From NCBI RefSeq assembly GCF_009905215.1, contig NZ_CP047593.1, positions 1,058,900 to 1,122,899 on the forward strand: a stretch of DNA of 64,000 nt, read 5' to 3'. Source of the DNA: Tichowtungia aerotolerans (GTDB taxonomy: Bacteria > Verrucomicrobiota > Kiritimatiellia > Kiritimatiellales > Tichowtungiaceae). This document shows positions 46,389-56,703 of this stretch, piece by piece; the first letter of the stretch is position 1, and each line of letters starts with the position of its first letter. Both the position numbers and the translations under genes were made by a program. The notes below the pieces were generated by a model. That model worked only from the letters and a program-made list of their open reading frames with translations. It was not told the origin of the DNA and ran no database searches.

Positions 46389-47444
46389 CTAGCGGTCACC
46401 GCGGAATTCACGCACGGCGTTGCACATAGCAATCCAGTTTTCCGGTTTTGTATAAGAAGAAATCTGATTGCCGGTCCCGATGGCGATGCCGCCGCTGCCG
46501 GTGGCAATGCGCTCCAGCAGATCCAGCACATAGGTTCGGACTTCTTCCGGCGTATTGAGCGTCATAATGTTCATTTCGACACCGCCGAAGTTGCCGATGC
46601 GATCGCCGTATTTTTCGACCCAGACATCAAAGGGATCGATGGCATCCTCGTTTGAGTGTTTGGCATCGATGCCGACGTGATCGATGATGTCATCCATCAC
46701 TTCATAGATTTTTCCACAGGAGTGCAGGAGGAACGGTTTGCTGTATGAGTGCACCAGATCAACGATTCGTTTGTACTGCGGAAGGATGTACTTGCGGATG
46801 TCGGCCGGCTGCAAAAGGGTGGCAGAGCGGAAGCCAAGATCATCGCCAAAACGACAAACGGCGAAGCAGTCGGCATAATTTTCCATCACCCATTGCCAGA
46901 TTCTGAATTCGAGATCCCCGATCTGTTTCCACAATGCTTCATACACTTCCGGTTCATCGACCTGCAGGAAAGCCAGTTCCTGAAACGGAACAAAGTCCTG
47001 CATGGTTTCGAACATGCCGCTCCCGGCGCCGCCGACGGCTTTCATGCCTTCCGGCAGGGCCTCGCGCACTGCATCAAAATATTCGCTGAAATGCTGAATG
47101 TATTCCTGCAGTTTTTTATCCCACGGATACGCATGCAGAGCGTCCATGGAGTCGATCAGCACCTCGCCCTGCCCGCACAGCCCTCGCCCGCCCTGAACGA
47201 TGGCAACAATGACTCCTTCAAACGGGAGCATGTCGTAGCCAAGCTGAACCGCCACTTTGGCAACACGGCGAAAGGCTTCGATTTTGTCGCTGTAACTTCC
47301 AGACAGCAGCGGCACAACCGGTTCATTAATGATGCTCTCAACCACGCCGGGGTCGAATCCGTGTTCATACAGCGGCAGGCGCTCCGCTTCCCGGTTATAT
47401 GCGGCGTCCACAAGGTGTTTGTAATTCGGCTCAAACGGTTTCAC
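46389..47444 (-). CDS. Uroporphyrinogen decarboxylase (URO-D) family protein
   Basis: 351 residues. A TIM-barrel with FGDDLGFRSATLLQPADI and HSCGKIYEVMDDIIDHVG near the C-terminus, the part that in this superfamily (cobalamin methyltransferases such as MtbA) carries metal ligands. Heme-type HemE motifs are absent, so it is more probably a methyltransferase or an unassigned enzyme than HemE. It diverges from the AraC regulator. Confidence 0.75.
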   Translation of the reverse strand: MKPFEPNYKHLVDAAYNREAERLPLYEHGFDPGVVESIINEPVVPLLSGSYSDKIEAFRRVAKVAVQLGYDMLPFEGVIVAIVQGGRGLCGQGEVLIDSMDALHAYPWDKKLQEYIQHFSEYFDAVREALPEGMKAVGGAGSGMFETMQDFVPFQELAFLQVDEPEVYEALWKQIGDLEFRIWQWVMENYADCFAVCRFGDDLGFRSATLLQPADIRKYILPQYKRIVDLVHSYSKPFLLHSCGKIYEVMDDIIDHVGIDAKHSNEDAIDPFDVWVEKYGDRIGNFGGVEMNIMTLNTPEEVRTYVLDLLERIATGSGGIAIGTGNQISSYTKPENWIAMCNAVREFRGDR

Positions 47445-47508
47445 TCAAATCTCCTGTTTGTCATTTTTAATTTTTACAACAGCTATAATGATCATGTATT
47501 TAGCTATT

Positions 47509-48444
47509 ATGGTTAAAAATGTATCATTTTCGACAAAAGCGAAGATCCCGGGAGAACTGCCGCACACCCCGCCGGATTTAAAGGGACAGCAGCGATTCGG
47601 CGCACTCTGTCCGTATGTCCGGGAAGCCAACGAGGTTTTTCGGGAAACATGGCACCTGAAAGAACGAAAACTGTTCGACTTCCTGCTGGTCCACATTCTG
47701 CGAGGCACCGGCCGCTTCACCGTTGCGGATGAGACATTCAATATCAATACAGGCGATCTCATCTGGATTCCGCCGAACACGCTGCACGAAATGCGCGGCG
47801 ATGCCCCGGGAACAAAACTTCAATACATTCATTTTGATCTGATCTATGATCCGAAGCGAAGCCACTGGAGCGCCAGCATTCCAGCCGGCACCGTTGACCT
47901 GAGCCGGTGGAAAGACCGTATTCATCCGCCGCTCGACGATTCAATACTGCGCAACTGGTGCGGAAAACTGGATGCCGGCAACCAGACCCGCGTGACCGAA
48001 CTGCTGCGAAAAATTGTTTTTGAATACAACCGGACACAGACAAGCCGCCTGACCATCGCCGGGCTCGTTCTCCAGCTGACCGGGCATCTCATGGAAGCGC
48101 AACAGGCTTCCTCTTTGAGCAACCGGCAGATCCGGGCAGTCGAAAATGCCATGCAGCAGATCCAGATGAACGAAACGCTGAACCTTGAAATTCTGTCCCG
48201 GCAGTACGGGCTGAGCTCAACGCATTTCCGGAAACTCTTCCGCGAGCACTTCGGTCACAGCCCGCGAGAAGCCCGCCAGGCAGCCAAGATGAAAGCCGCG
48301 TGCGACGCACTGGTTTATTCTGAACTCTCCGTTTCCGAAATCGCCGATCGGCTCGGCTTTACGAATATCCACAACTTTTCGCGCGCTTTCCGCAAAGCGA
48401 TCGGTCGAGCGCCCACCGCATACCGCAATGGCCATGCCCCCTGA
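47509..48444 (+). CDS. AraC-family transcriptional regulator
   Basis: 311 residues if the ATG at 47509 is used; ATGs at 47488 and 47494 are alternatives and none has a clear ribosome-binding site. An N-terminal cupin-like sensor (about 55-110, GDLIWIPPNTLHEMRG) precedes two HTHs: LNLEILSRQYGLSSTHFRKL and LSVSEIADRLGFTNIHNFSR (about 217-295). It probably senses a sugar and controls the divergent URO-D gene. Confidence 0.88.
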   Translation: MVKNVSFSTKAKIPGELPHTPPDLKGQQRFGALCPYVREANEVFRETWHLKERKLFDFLLVHILRGTGRFTVADETFNINTGDLIWIPPNTLHEMRGDAPGTKLQYIHFDLIYDPKRSHWSASIPAGTVDLSRWKDRIHPPLDDSILRNWCGKLDAGNQTRVTELLRKIVFEYNRTQTSRLTIAGLVLQLTGHLMEAQQASSLSNRQIRAVENAMQQIQMNETLNLEILSRQYGLSSTHFRKLFREHFGHSPREARQAAKMKAACDALVYSELSVSEIADRLGFTNIHNFSRAFRKAIGRAPTAYRNGHAP

Positions 48445-48467
48445 TGATCCCGAAGAAAACCGGCGCG

Positions 48468-50006
48468 CTACTTGTACTCTTCCGGGCGAACGCCCAGCTT
48501 CTGAATGCGGTAGTTGATAATGCGCTGGGTGGTGTTGAGATAACGTGCACTGGCCGCCGCGTTGCCGCGGTGCTTCTTGAGCGCATCGATGATGATCTCT
48601 TTTTCGTAGCTCTCGACCATGGTTTTGAGGTCTGCACCATCGCGCGGGAAAATAGAGGTCTGCGTTTCGTCACTGGTCTGCAGGGACGGCGGCAGGTTGT
48701 AGCCGTGAATCACATCATCAGACGCGGTGAGCACGGCACGCTCCACGCAGTTTTCCAGCTCGCGGACATTACCCGGCCAGTGATAGGCCATCATCATGTT
48801 AATGGCCGAGGTGGAAATGCGTTTGATGTTCTTGCCGTACATTTCGCTGTATTTCTGAAGGAAATGATCCACCAGAAGCATGATATCGCTGCGGCGTTCA
48901 CGCAGTGACGGAAGAATGATCGGGAAAACATTCAGGCGGTAGTACAGATCTTCACGGAAAACGTTCTTTTCGATCTCTTCTTCGAGGTTGCGGCTGGTTG
49001 CAGCCAGCACCCGGACATTAACGGGTATGTTTTCATTGCTGCCGACACGCTCAAACGTACGTTCCTGCAAAACGCGCAGCAGCCGCACCTGAACGGCCGG
49101 GGAAATATCGCCGATCTCATCGAGGAAAATCGTTCCTCCATTGGCCATTTCGAAGCGGCCTTTGCGCTGCTGGGTTGCGCCGGTAAATGCTCCCTTCTCG
49201 TGCCCAAACAGTTCGCTTTCGATCAGGTTTTCCGGCAGCGCTGCGCAGTTGACGCTCACAAACGCATTATTGCGCCGTTCGCCACCGTAATGGATGGCAC
49301 GGGCAACGAGCTCCTTACCGGTTCCGCTTTCTCCGCGAATCAGCACAGTGGCAGAACTGTCGGCCACCTGCACGATTTGTTCGTAAACAGAGCGCATTGC
49401 GCCGCAGTTCCCAATAATATTGTGCATGCGATACCGATCACCCAACTGGCGGCGCAGACGTTCGTTTTCTGAAATCAGGCTGGAGCGCTCTTCAATGGCC
49501 TCGCGGATACCGGCAACCGCCTCCGCCAGAATATTGGCGACCAGTTCCAGAAACCGCTGATAATTGCGCAGCTCGTCCGGATCCGTTGTGATGGTCAGGT
49601 CGATACTCATCGTTCCGATGATGTTTTTCTGATGGACAATCGGAACACAGATAAAGGCGGTCTGTTTCGCCGGAACACGGGATTTCGTGCGGTTTAAAAA
49701 CCGAGGATCTTTGGTAATATCCGGAATCAGCGCTGATTTTCCGGTTTTCGCCACATACCCAGTAACACCTTCCCCCTCGTGGTACTCTCCGCGAGTTTCC
49801 TCTTTTGGTGTCAGGCCACGCGAAGCCTCAATAATAAACACATCCGTATCCGGCTTGCGCAGCGTCAACGTTCCGCGTGACACTCCCATTTCCGTTTCCA
49901 TAATGTCGAGCACCTCGACCATCAGCTCCGAAACCGTATGGGGACGGGTCATTGCCACCTGAGAGATCTGATAGAGAATCTCCAGTTCTTTTTCACTTTG
50001 CGTCAT
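48468..50006 (-). CDS. NifA/NtrC-like sigma-54 activator with GAF domain
   Basis: 512 residues. A GAF sensor (about 20-165: [20 protein letters not shown]) is followed by the AAA+ domain: Walker A GESGTGKE (225-232), GAFTGA (272-277) for sigma-54 contact, and Walker [11 protein letters not shown] (291-300). A Fis-type HTH ([20 protein letters not shown]) ends the protein. No response-regulator receiver is present, so it should respond to a small ligand or a partner protein. No nif genes are in the window, so its targets are unknown. Confidence 0.92.
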   Translation of the reverse strand: MTQSEKELEILYQISQVAMTRPHTVSELMVEVLDIMETEMGVSRGTLTLRKPDTDVFIIEASRGLTPKEETRGEYHEGEGVTGYVAKTGKSALIPDITKDPRFLNRTKSRVPAKQTAFICVPIVHQKNIIGTMSIDLTITTDPDELRNYQRFLELVANILAEAVAGIREAIEERSSLISENERLRRQLGDRYRMHNIIGNCGAMRSVYEQIVQVADSSATVLIRGESGTGKELVARAIHYGGERRNNAFVSVNCAALPENLIESELFGHEKGAFTGATQQRKGRFEMANGGTIFLDEIGDISPAVQVRLLRVLQERTFERVGSNENIPVNVRVLAATSRNLEEEIEKNVFREDLYYRLNVFPIILPSLRERRSDIMLLVDHFLQKYSEMYGKNIKRISTSAINMMMAYHWPGNVRELENCVERAVLTASDDVIHGYNLPPSLQTSDETQTSIFPRDGADLKTMVESYEKEIIIDALKKHRGNAAASARYLNTTQRIINYRIQKLGVRPEEYK

Positions 50007-50049
50007 AGCACCACCGTAAATTCAAATTTGTTTTTCAAAAGCATACAAA

Positions 50050-50063
50050 GTACAATTTTGTAC
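50050..50063. promoter_or_regulatory. Palindrome upstream of the sigma-54 activator gene
   Basis: GTACAATTTTGTAC, 44 bp before the start at 50006, in an AT-rich promoter region. It could be an operator for autoregulation. Confidence 0.4.
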
Positions 50064-50302
50064 ATCCCTGAGGCTATCAATTCAAGTAATATAATATATT
50101 TTCAAAAAAGCCTGCTCAGAAGCTGGATTTTTCAGGGCATTGAAAAATGCCGCGACACGAACCGGCACATAGGTGCGCGTTTTTTCGAAAACGGCCATCA
50201 TTAACCTGCCGCAAACAGGATGTCACAGGACGACTGCAGCCCAACATATTTCACAACGAAAAACCGGACGTTGCAAACACTGCGCCCAGGTCTTCAAAAA
50301 AA
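50064..50302. other. Intergenic region
   Basis: 239 bp between the activator's upstream palindrome and the next terminator. The first part is AT-rich and promoter-like; no gene is seen. Confidence 0.5.
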
Positions 50303-50334
50303 ACCGGAAGGGGCGACATTCCGCCCCTTCCGGT
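50303..50334 (-). terminator. Rho-independent terminator of the LamG-repeat gene
   Basis: ACCGGAAGGGGCG pairs with its inverse around a short loop. The A-run on its left becomes a U-tract in the minus-strand transcript. Confidence 0.88.
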
Positions 50335-50359
50335 TTCGATCGGATTGAGTTCCTCGAGG

Positions 50360-52774
50360 TTAATCCTGCTGTACTTCCAGTTTGATGAAGAGCTGCGGAT
50401 CAGTGACCGATACCGTGTTGGTCACATAGTCCAGCGTGCCACCCGTTATATTGGTATTGATTACGCTGTATCCGGCATTGGACCAGGCTCCGCCAACCAG
50501 ATCGTCGGTGATCTTCAGCAAATATGTCAGCGTGTCGTCATCGGACCGCTGCGGATAAACATACGTTATCCCGGAACCATCCAACGTGAAGCTTGGAGCT
50601 TCACCCCCGTCCAGCGCATTGGTCGGATCTCCACCCAGGGCGTATTCGGCAAGATTGCTGATCTTGTCGCCGTCGTAGTCAGCAGTCATTGCGCCGAGAT
50701 CAACACCCCATCCGGCAGCCCATGAGTCATAGCCGGCCAGAATTTCGGTTGTATAGGTACCGATGGAAAGATTGTCGAACAGGTACTGCGTGCTGATCTT
50801 CGAGGCATAGAATCCGGCCGTTCCATCCTCGAGCCTAAGCACTGTGTCCGTGGCAGTTCCGGTCAACACGCCGCCATCCAGATCCGGGCCGGTCAGGCGG
50901 TATTTAAAGACGCCGGCCTCCTCCGATTCAATCTTGAGGTGATACCAACTGTTAATTGAAAGCTTAACCGTATTGGGCACGACTCCGAACGAAACAACCG
51001 CCCCTGCGCTGGTCACCCGAATGAACTGCAGTACATTTGTCGTGCCTGTGTTAATACGGGCCGCATAGAAGCTTCCATCCGACTGAACATTGAAAGCCAA
51101 CCCGTTAAAAAGACTAGAGTTAACCGCATTTACAGTATTGAGATCTCCTTCGACGACAAATGATTTTTCGGGTGCGGCATTTAGTGTCTCCACTCCTGAA
51201 TAACGCAGCACAATATCATTAGCAGCATCACCGGATCCCTCCTGACTCAGCTGAACCGCATTTAACATAATTCGAGCAGTCGGGGTTATATCTCCGGATG
51301 ATTTGCTTAATACATAACCATCGCCGATCGAGACCGACGCATCCGAATCAAATGTTCCATACGCCACAGAACTGGTAAAATCATCCACCCAACCGGCATC
51401 TTCTCCCACGGTGATGTTTTTGACGGACAGGCTGTCAAACCTCGGGGTGACGTTTGCGCCACTTGCATGGAATCCGGCATAGCCATCAGCCAGCTTAAGT
51501 GCTGTATCCTGCACCATCCCGGACAACGCACCGCCATCCAGACCGGGACCGGTCAGTGTATACCGGAAAGAACCGGGCGAAAACGTTTCTATCTTCATAT
51601 GATAGGTACTGCTGAGAGCCAATGTGGTGGAATTATCAGCTGTACTGAAGGATGTAATGGCGCCGGCACTGGTCACCCGAAGAAACTGCAGAACAGTAGT
51701 GGTACCTGTATTGATGCGGGCAATGTAGTGACTGCCATCCGGCTGAACATTAAACACCAGACCATAAAGAAGCGATCCGGCAGCAGCTGAATGCGTATCA
51801 ATGTCCCCTTCGACAATACTGATCTGATTAGAACCGCTGTTCTGCATTTCCGCACCGGTATAGTAAAAGTAGACATTATTTGCATTCACAGAACCGGAAA
51901 GCTGGGATAACTGAATCTTGTAACTCAGTATGCGGGAGGTGGCGATTTTATCTCCACCCAGCTGCTTCATCACATATCCCGGACCGATCGACTCGGCAGC
52001 ATTGGTGCTGAAAACGGTTTGCGACCGGGTATAACTGTCCACGAAGGAGCCGACATCACCGACTGTCGTTTCGATGGATAGATTATCAAACGCATACTCT
52101 TCCGTTCCGAATGATGCAGAAGCAAAGAAACCGGCATAGCCATTTTCGAGCTTCAACGACGTTTCCTGAGCCGCTCCAACCAGCTGGCCGCCGTCCAGAT
52201 CCGGGCCGGTCAGCTCATAAGTGAATGCACCGGGCTCCAAGGATGATATTTTGAGGTGATAAACTGTATTTGTGGCCAACGGCACAGAGTTGGCAACCGT
52301 AGTAAACTGTGCAATACCCCCTTCGCTGTTGGCACGAACAAACTGCAAAACGGTTGTATCATTAGTACCTGTGTCGATTCGAGCCGCATAAAAGCTGCCA
52401 TCGGGCTGAACATTGAAAGCCAACCCCTGAAGCGAGGAACCGTTGGCGACATTAATCGTTTGGATATCCCCTTCAACCGTAAATGATTCATTGGGCTGCG
52501 CATTGGCCAGCTTAATGTTGGAATTATAAAGAATAATATTCTTTGCAGGATCGGTTCCATCTGTCTGGGAAAACTCCACACGTCCGGAGGTGATCTTTGC
52601 GATCGTCTGCTGATCACCCGCAAGCTGCATCAGCACATAACCATCGCCAATTGCCACGCTGGCATCATTCGTAAACGTCGTATCTGCGCGCTCAAAATCA
52701 TCCACAAACCAATCTGCCTGAACCCATGCAACTGTTAAACCAAACATCACAATGAATGCGAGGAATCTCTTCAT
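50360..52774 (-). CDS. Secreted protein with three LamG-like repeats
   Basis: 804 residues with a signal peptide (MKRFLAFIVMFGLTVAWVQA). Three repeats of about 220 residues start near 22, 242 and 462. Each has a VDDF/VDSY opening, YVLM/YVMKQ, FTVEGDI and GLAFNVQPDGSFYAARI, and ends in YAGF. They look like concanavalin/LamG folds for sugar binding. The last about 130 residues hold DYDGDKISNLAEYALGGDP. It is probably a cell-surface or secreted glycan-binding protein; no catalytic motif is seen. Confidence 0.72.
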   Translation of the reverse strand: MKRFLAFIVMFGLTVAWVQADWFVDDFERADTTFTNDASVAIGDGYVLMQLAGDQQTIAKITSGRVEFSQTDGTDPAKNIILYNSNIKLANAQPNESFTVEGDIQTINVANGSSLQGLAFNVQPDGSFYAARIDTGTNDTTVLQFVRANSEGGIAQFTTVANSVPLATNTVYHLKISSLEPGAFTYELTGPDLDGGQLVGAAQETSLKLENGYAGFFASASFGTEEYAFDNLSIETTVGDVGSFVDSYTRSQTVFSTNAAESIGPGYVMKQLGGDKIATSRILSYKIQLSQLSGSVNANNVYFYYTGAEMQNSGSNQISIVEGDIDTHSAAAGSLLYGLVFNVQPDGSHYIARINTGTTTVLQFLRVTSAGAITSFSTADNSTTLALSSTYHMKIETFSPGSFRYTLTGPGLDGGALSGMVQDTALKLADGYAGFHASGANVTPRFDSLSVKNITVGEDAGWVDDFTSSVAYGTFDSDASVSIGDGYVLSKSSGDITPTARIMLNAVQLSQEGSGDAANDIVLRYSGVETLNAAPEKSFVVEGDLNTVNAVNSSLFNGLAFNVQSDGSFYAARINTGTTNVLQFIRVTSAGAVVSFGVVPNTVKLSINSWYHLKIESEEAGVFKYRLTGPDLDGGVLTGTATDTVLRLEDGTAGFYASKISTQYLFDNLSIGTYTTEILAGYDSWAAGWGVDLGAMTADYDGDKISNLAEYALGGDPTNALDGGEAPSFTLDGSGITYVYPQRSDDDTLTYLLKITDDLVGGAWSNAGYSVINTNITGGTLDYVTNTVSVTDPQLFIKLEVQQD

Positions 52775-52887
52775 TCTGGACCTCCTTAATTATATGAACA
52801 AGAAACAATCCTATTGCCGAGGATTGATTTAAGGATAGTCTTTGCGAGGAAATCCGCTATATGCATTTACGGTTTTTAGCTAATGAT

Positions 52888-52902
52888 TTCCAAACGCTGA
52901 AA
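52888..52902. repeat. Dispersed near-palindrome, one mismatch
   Basis: TTCCAAACGCTGAAA in the intergenic region; the right arm is TGAAA. Confidence 0.45.
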
Positions 52903-52918
52903 AAACCCCTATTTAAAC

Positions 52919-52932
52919 TGCATTTTCGTAAA
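52919..52932. promoter_or_regulatory. TGCATTTTCGTA element upstream of the LamG-repeat gene
   Basis: TGCATTTTCGTAAA, 145 bp from the start. GCATTTTCGTA also occurs before the SASA gene at 58925. Confidence 0.3.
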
Positions 52933-52953
52933 AAAAGATACTTCAGAGATCTA

Positions 52954-54534
52954 TCAGATTACGTTGAAGAGATAAAAAGATACGGGGCCGATTTGGATAG
53001 ATATATTTTCAGACTTTTCTGAAACATATATTGTACCGGCACTTTCAACCTCCTCCAAGTGCCCCAGAGCCGGCACGCGCACCAAGGTCTCTTTGTTCGC
53101 AGGGTTAAGCACAATCAAAAGCGTCTGCCGCCCGCGCTTTCGTAAATAGGCCGCACAGCTTTCAGATGCATGAACCACTTCCAGCTTTGCGCACGGATGC
53201 AGTGCCGGCATTGTTTTTCGTAATTCAACCAGGCGCCGCACAAATCGGAGCAATGAGTTTTCCGCCGTATTCTGGTCTTCAACAACAGGACCTTTCGGAT
53301 CTACTGGAAGATACAGCTGCTTCACGGGTGCTTTGGAAAAGCCGGTATTTTCAGAACGATCCCACTGCATCGGGGTTCGACATCCCGCCCGCAAATAAGC
53401 CCCTTCACGATTCGGAGACTCCGTTAGATTCTTCATACCGATTTCATCGCCGTAATACAGCGCGGGGATTACAGGCAACGTGAAAATAAACCCGTAAGCA
53501 ATTTTCAACTCCGCCTGCGTCCGACCAAACGAAATGCGCGGCAGATCGTGATTACCGGTCGGCATTGCGATCAGGCCTCGTTTATTTATTGCACGCAGCT
53601 GGGTCTGCAGATACTCAAAAAACGAACTGCAGCTCCCCTTTCCTTCTTGACGAAAAAAACTGTGCCCATCACGTCCATCGGGAATTACATCCGCACTTCG
53701 CTCCAGCCGAAAGAGGGAACTGTAGGCCTTGGTACTGTGCAGCATGAAATCCATGTGAAACCCGCAGCGGATCGCGTCTTTCGGCTCCGACCATTCAGCC
53801 AGCAGGACGGCTTCCGGCCAGTGCTCCTCCATCCATCTGCGCAAATCCGAATAAATGATTTTGAGCCCTCGGCAGTTTACATCGTCCTTCACCAGCGTAT
53901 TGGCCAGATCCACCCGAAATCCGCTGACTCCTTTCTTCAACCAGAAGTCCATGATCTTCTTCAGTTCATTGCGCGTTGCGACGCAATCGGGATGATCAAT
54001 CGGAAGCTGCCATGGCTCGGCTGGACTCAGATATCCATAATTGAGTGCCGGCTGAAACGAAAAAAAGTTCACCATATATTTTCCGCTCCGCTCGGTATCT
54101 CCTCCAATGAACCCTCCGGGCGCACGACGAAAAATATGATCAGTCCAGATATACCGATTGTCATAAATGGTCTTCTCCCCGGATGCAGATGCTTTGAACC
54201 ATGGATGCTCAATGGATGTATGCCCGGGGATCAGATCCAGCATGATGCGCAGTCCGCGCTTTTTTGCTTCACGGCAAAGCCGGGTGACATCTCCGTTTTT
54301 CCCGTATCGCCCGGCCACTTGATAATAATCGCGCACATCATAGCCGCCGTCCTGAAACGGGGAGTCATAGATCGGGTTGATCCAGACCAGGTTGACACCC
54401 AGCGACTGAATATAATCCAGCTTTTCAATAATTCCCGGAAGATCACCGATTCCGTCGCTGTTGGAATCATAAAACGAAGCAGGAAATATATTATAAATCA
54501 CCGCACCATTAAGCCAATCAGGATAGTGTTTCAT
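52954..54534 (-). CDS. GH13 family alpha-glucan enzyme
   Basis: 526 residues, no signal peptide. The (beta/alpha)8 motifs are DLPGIIEKLDYIQSLGVNLV, MLDLIPGHTSIEHPWF, GFRVDLAN (nucleophile Asp), LLAEWSEP (acid Glu) and TGNHDLPR (third Asp). The layout is that of oligo-1,6-glucosidase or trehalose-type GH13 enzymes in the cytoplasm. It overlaps the URO-D gene by 4 bp (ATGA), so the two are coupled. The exact substrate is not clear. Confidence 0.9.
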   Translation of the reverse strand: MKHYPDWLNGAVIYNIFPASFYDSNSDGIGDLPGIIEKLDYIQSLGVNLVWINPIYDSPFQDGGYDVRDYYQVAGRYGKNGDVTRLCREAKKRGLRIMLDLIPGHTSIEHPWFKASASGEKTIYDNRYIWTDHIFRRAPGGFIGGDTERSGKYMVNFFSFQPALNYGYLSPAEPWQLPIDHPDCVATRNELKKIMDFWLKKGVSGFRVDLANTLVKDDVNCRGLKIIYSDLRRWMEEHWPEAVLLAEWSEPKDAIRCGFHMDFMLHSTKAYSSLFRLERSADVIPDGRDGHSFFRQEGKGSCSSFFEYLQTQLRAINKRGLIAMPTGNHDLPRISFGRTQAELKIAYGFIFTLPVIPALYYGDEIGMKNLTESPNREGAYLRAGCRTPMQWDRSENTGFSKAPVKQLYLPVDPKGPVVEDQNTAENSLLRFVRRLVELRKTMPALHPCAKLEVVHASESCAAYLRKRGRQTLLIVLNPANKETLVRVPALGHLEEVESAGTIYVSEKSENISIQIGPVSFYLFNVI

Positions 54535-55613
54535 GAATACGTTCCGAATTTCAGGACAGCATCATACATCGCCAGCACATTCTCCGTTGGAGAATTGTCC
54601 TGAATACAATGCGTCGGTGCAAAGCAGTAACCACCATCCGGCATCATGGTTTCCAGCACATGGCGACAGTCGGCTGTAACATCTTCCACCGTGCCGGACG
54701 CCAGCGGTCCTGCCGTGGAAATACAGCCATGGAACGCCAGTTTTTCACCATAGGCTTTCTTGAGATATTCCGGCGCCATCTTAGCGGCTTCCGGCTGAAG
54801 GGTGTCCACCACATCAATGCCCATTTCAATAAAATCATTGAAAAAACCACTGCTGGAACCGCAACTGTGAACCATTACTTTCAAATCATAGGACCTGGCC
54901 AGATCAATAAATTTCTGATGTCGCGGACGAATCAGTTCCCGATACATGTCGAGACTGATGATCGGCGCAATCTGTGTGCCGAGATCCTCGCCCATCCAAA
55001 GCATATCAATGGCCCCGTCCGCTGCATCCAGCGTTCGCTCAATCCAGCCGAGCTGCAGTGCATTCAGGCGGTCGATGAAATTCAGAAAGGCATCATCCCT
55101 TTCAGCCAAATAAATCAGCACATCCTCCATCCCGGCCAGCATGCCGGAACGATTAATGATATCAGCCACACCCGGATGCCCCAACGCCAGAAATTTATCC
55201 GAATGTTCCCGGCAAACATGCAGCACATTCGATAAATCATAATCATCCGGACTGGGAAGCGGCCACGTTTCGAACAGTTCCTCCGGAGCATCCTTGAGCG
55301 GAAAATCGCAGTAATCCCAATAACCGCCGCTGCCGTGCTCAACCCAGCGGGTACGAATCCCCAATTCATTGACTTTACGTCCTTCAATCGGCGAATGCAG
55401 CGCCGGGCCCTTATACTCCGGCGCTACCCCCAGAATATCCACATTCAGCGTTTCGCGCAGACCGAGGTCGTCATCGGGCGCCAGGCCGAAATGATCTTTC
55501 AGCCGGCGGTCAATATCCGCATTGGCAAAATAGTTAATCGGAACCCGATCCGGCAGTTCATGACTGATTGCCGCCAACACACGCTCTTTTGACCGCCAGT
55601 TTTTCCCGGACAT
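54531..55613 (-). CDS. Uroporphyrinogen decarboxylase (URO-D) family protein
   Basis: 360 residues. MVHSCGSSSGFFNDFIEMG, HGCISTAGPLASGTVEDV and a C-terminal GGYCFAPTHCIQDNSPTENV place it in the URO-D/cobalamin-methyltransferase fold; it is distinct from the copy at 46389. Translational coupling to a GH13 gene suggests a role in sugar or methyl-group removal, but the substrate is unknown. HemE function is unlikely. Confidence 0.75.
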   Translation of the reverse strand: MSGKNWRSKERVLAAISHELPDRVPINYFANADIDRRLKDHFGLAPDDDLGLRETLNVDILGVAPEYKGPALHSPIEGRKVNELGIRTRWVEHGSGGYWDYCDFPLKDAPEELFETWPLPSPDDYDLSNVLHVCREHSDKFLALGHPGVADIINRSGMLAGMEDVLIYLAERDDAFLNFIDRLNALQLGWIERTLDAADGAIDMLWMGEDLGTQIAPIISLDMYRELIRPRHQKFIDLARSYDLKVMVHSCGSSSGFFNDFIEMGIDVVDTLQPEAAKMAPEYLKKAYGEKLAFHGCISTAGPLASGTVEDVTADCRHVLETMMPDGGYCFAPTHCIQDNSPTENVLAMYDAVLKFGTYS

Positions 55614-55638
55614 CCAATTCCCTCCATGAAAATCTGAA

Positions 55639-56502
55639 TTACTTCACCGCAAAAAGCCCCTGTTCCATTAGAAACGCAGCCATCATCTGATTCACCTGCT
55701 CCGTGTACGGCTCAAAATTATAAAAGCTGTGTTTGGCACCATCAAAAGAAATTATTGTGCATTTGTTTCCATGTGCCTGATAGCGTTCCTGAAAAGCACG
55801 GCACCAGTCCATCTGAATAATGGAATCTGCTGTTCCCTGATAGATAACCATCGGAGCCAGCCCGGCACGAATATGATCAACCGGCGACACAGCGTGCAGT
55901 TTTTCTGCATCATTGATGACCTTAACCGCGTAACCGATCCTTGAAAGATCCAGCGCCGGGAAATTCAGCAGATAGGCTGCCGGCCTGAACTTTTCAATCC
56001 CGGGAGCCAATGAGGCACAGTGGGTCGACATCACCGTAGCGGCGGCCAGCTGACCGCCTGCAGAACTGCCGCAAACCACAATCCTGTTCGTATCGACACC
56101 GAGCCGTCCGGCATGCATCAGAACCCAGGCAGCAAGGGACAGCGCATCTTCTGTTGATTCCACCGGAGTGGTTCCTGAAAATGTGGAAGACATCCGATAC
56201 TCCGGACGAATCACCACCGCCCCCCTGGCCGAAAAAAACTTCGCCGCGGCGGCATACTGACTGATGCTGCCGCCCTGCCAGCCTCCGCCATGCCACATAA
56301 TCAGACAGAGACGCTCATCGTGAATCGTCCAGTCTGCAGGAGTCGCAATATTTGCGGTTAAATGAAAGGATCCGCGGAACTCCTTAAAAGACACAACGCT
56401 GTCTTCGCCGGCCGAAATTGAAAACCTGTCATTCAACCGCGGGTATGCCGATGCAGAGAATGACAATGCGGCCACCAGCAATACCGTGATTGTATGATTC
56501 AT
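55639..56502 (-). CDS. Secreted alpha/beta-hydrolase esterase
   Basis: 287 residues from the ATG at 56502, chosen because GGAG lies six bases upstream. A signal peptide (NHTITVLLVAALSFSASA) precedes the lid-side HGGGWQGG and nucleophile elbow GSSAGG, as in BD-FAE/acetylxylan-type esterases. The late DGAKHSFYN supplies the catalytic His. It probably removes acyl groups from glycans. Confidence 0.85.
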   Translation of the reverse strand: MNHTITVLLVAALSFSASAYPRLNDRFSISAGEDSVVSFKEFRGSFHLTANIATPADWTIHDERLCLIMWHGGGWQGGSISQYAAAAKFFSARGAVVIRPEYRMSSTFSGTTPVESTEDALSLAAWVLMHAGRLGVDTNRIVVCGSSAGGQLAAATVMSTHCASLAPGIEKFRPAAYLLNFPALDLSRIGYAVKVINDAEKLHAVSPVDHIRAGLAPMVIYQGTADSIIQMDWCRAFQERYQAHGNKCTIISFDGAKHSFYNFEPYTEQVNQMMAAFLMEQGLFAVK

Positions 56503-56703
56503 CATGTTCTCCATCACATTAGCTCACAATTAATCAGTTCTTCTGCGCTCAGAACCCATAAGGCGATGGACCCGCTCAAAAACCTTCGTGGATACGTCAC
56601 CCGACACCGCAGACAATCCCGAACCGGCAGCCTGCTGCATAAAAACAATTCCGCATATACTTGTAATTCTTTATCTCAACAAACCTCCGCCCTGCAGGAA
56701 GAT

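Noticed and set aside
46389-47444. HemE (heme pathway) assignment
   Set aside because: The fold fits but the HSCG-type motif and context point to the wider URO-D/methyltransferase family.
48468-50006. Nitrogen-fixation regulator NifA
   Set aside because: The GAF/AAA+/Fis layout fits, but no nif genes or NifA-type upstream sites are in the window, so only the general family is called.
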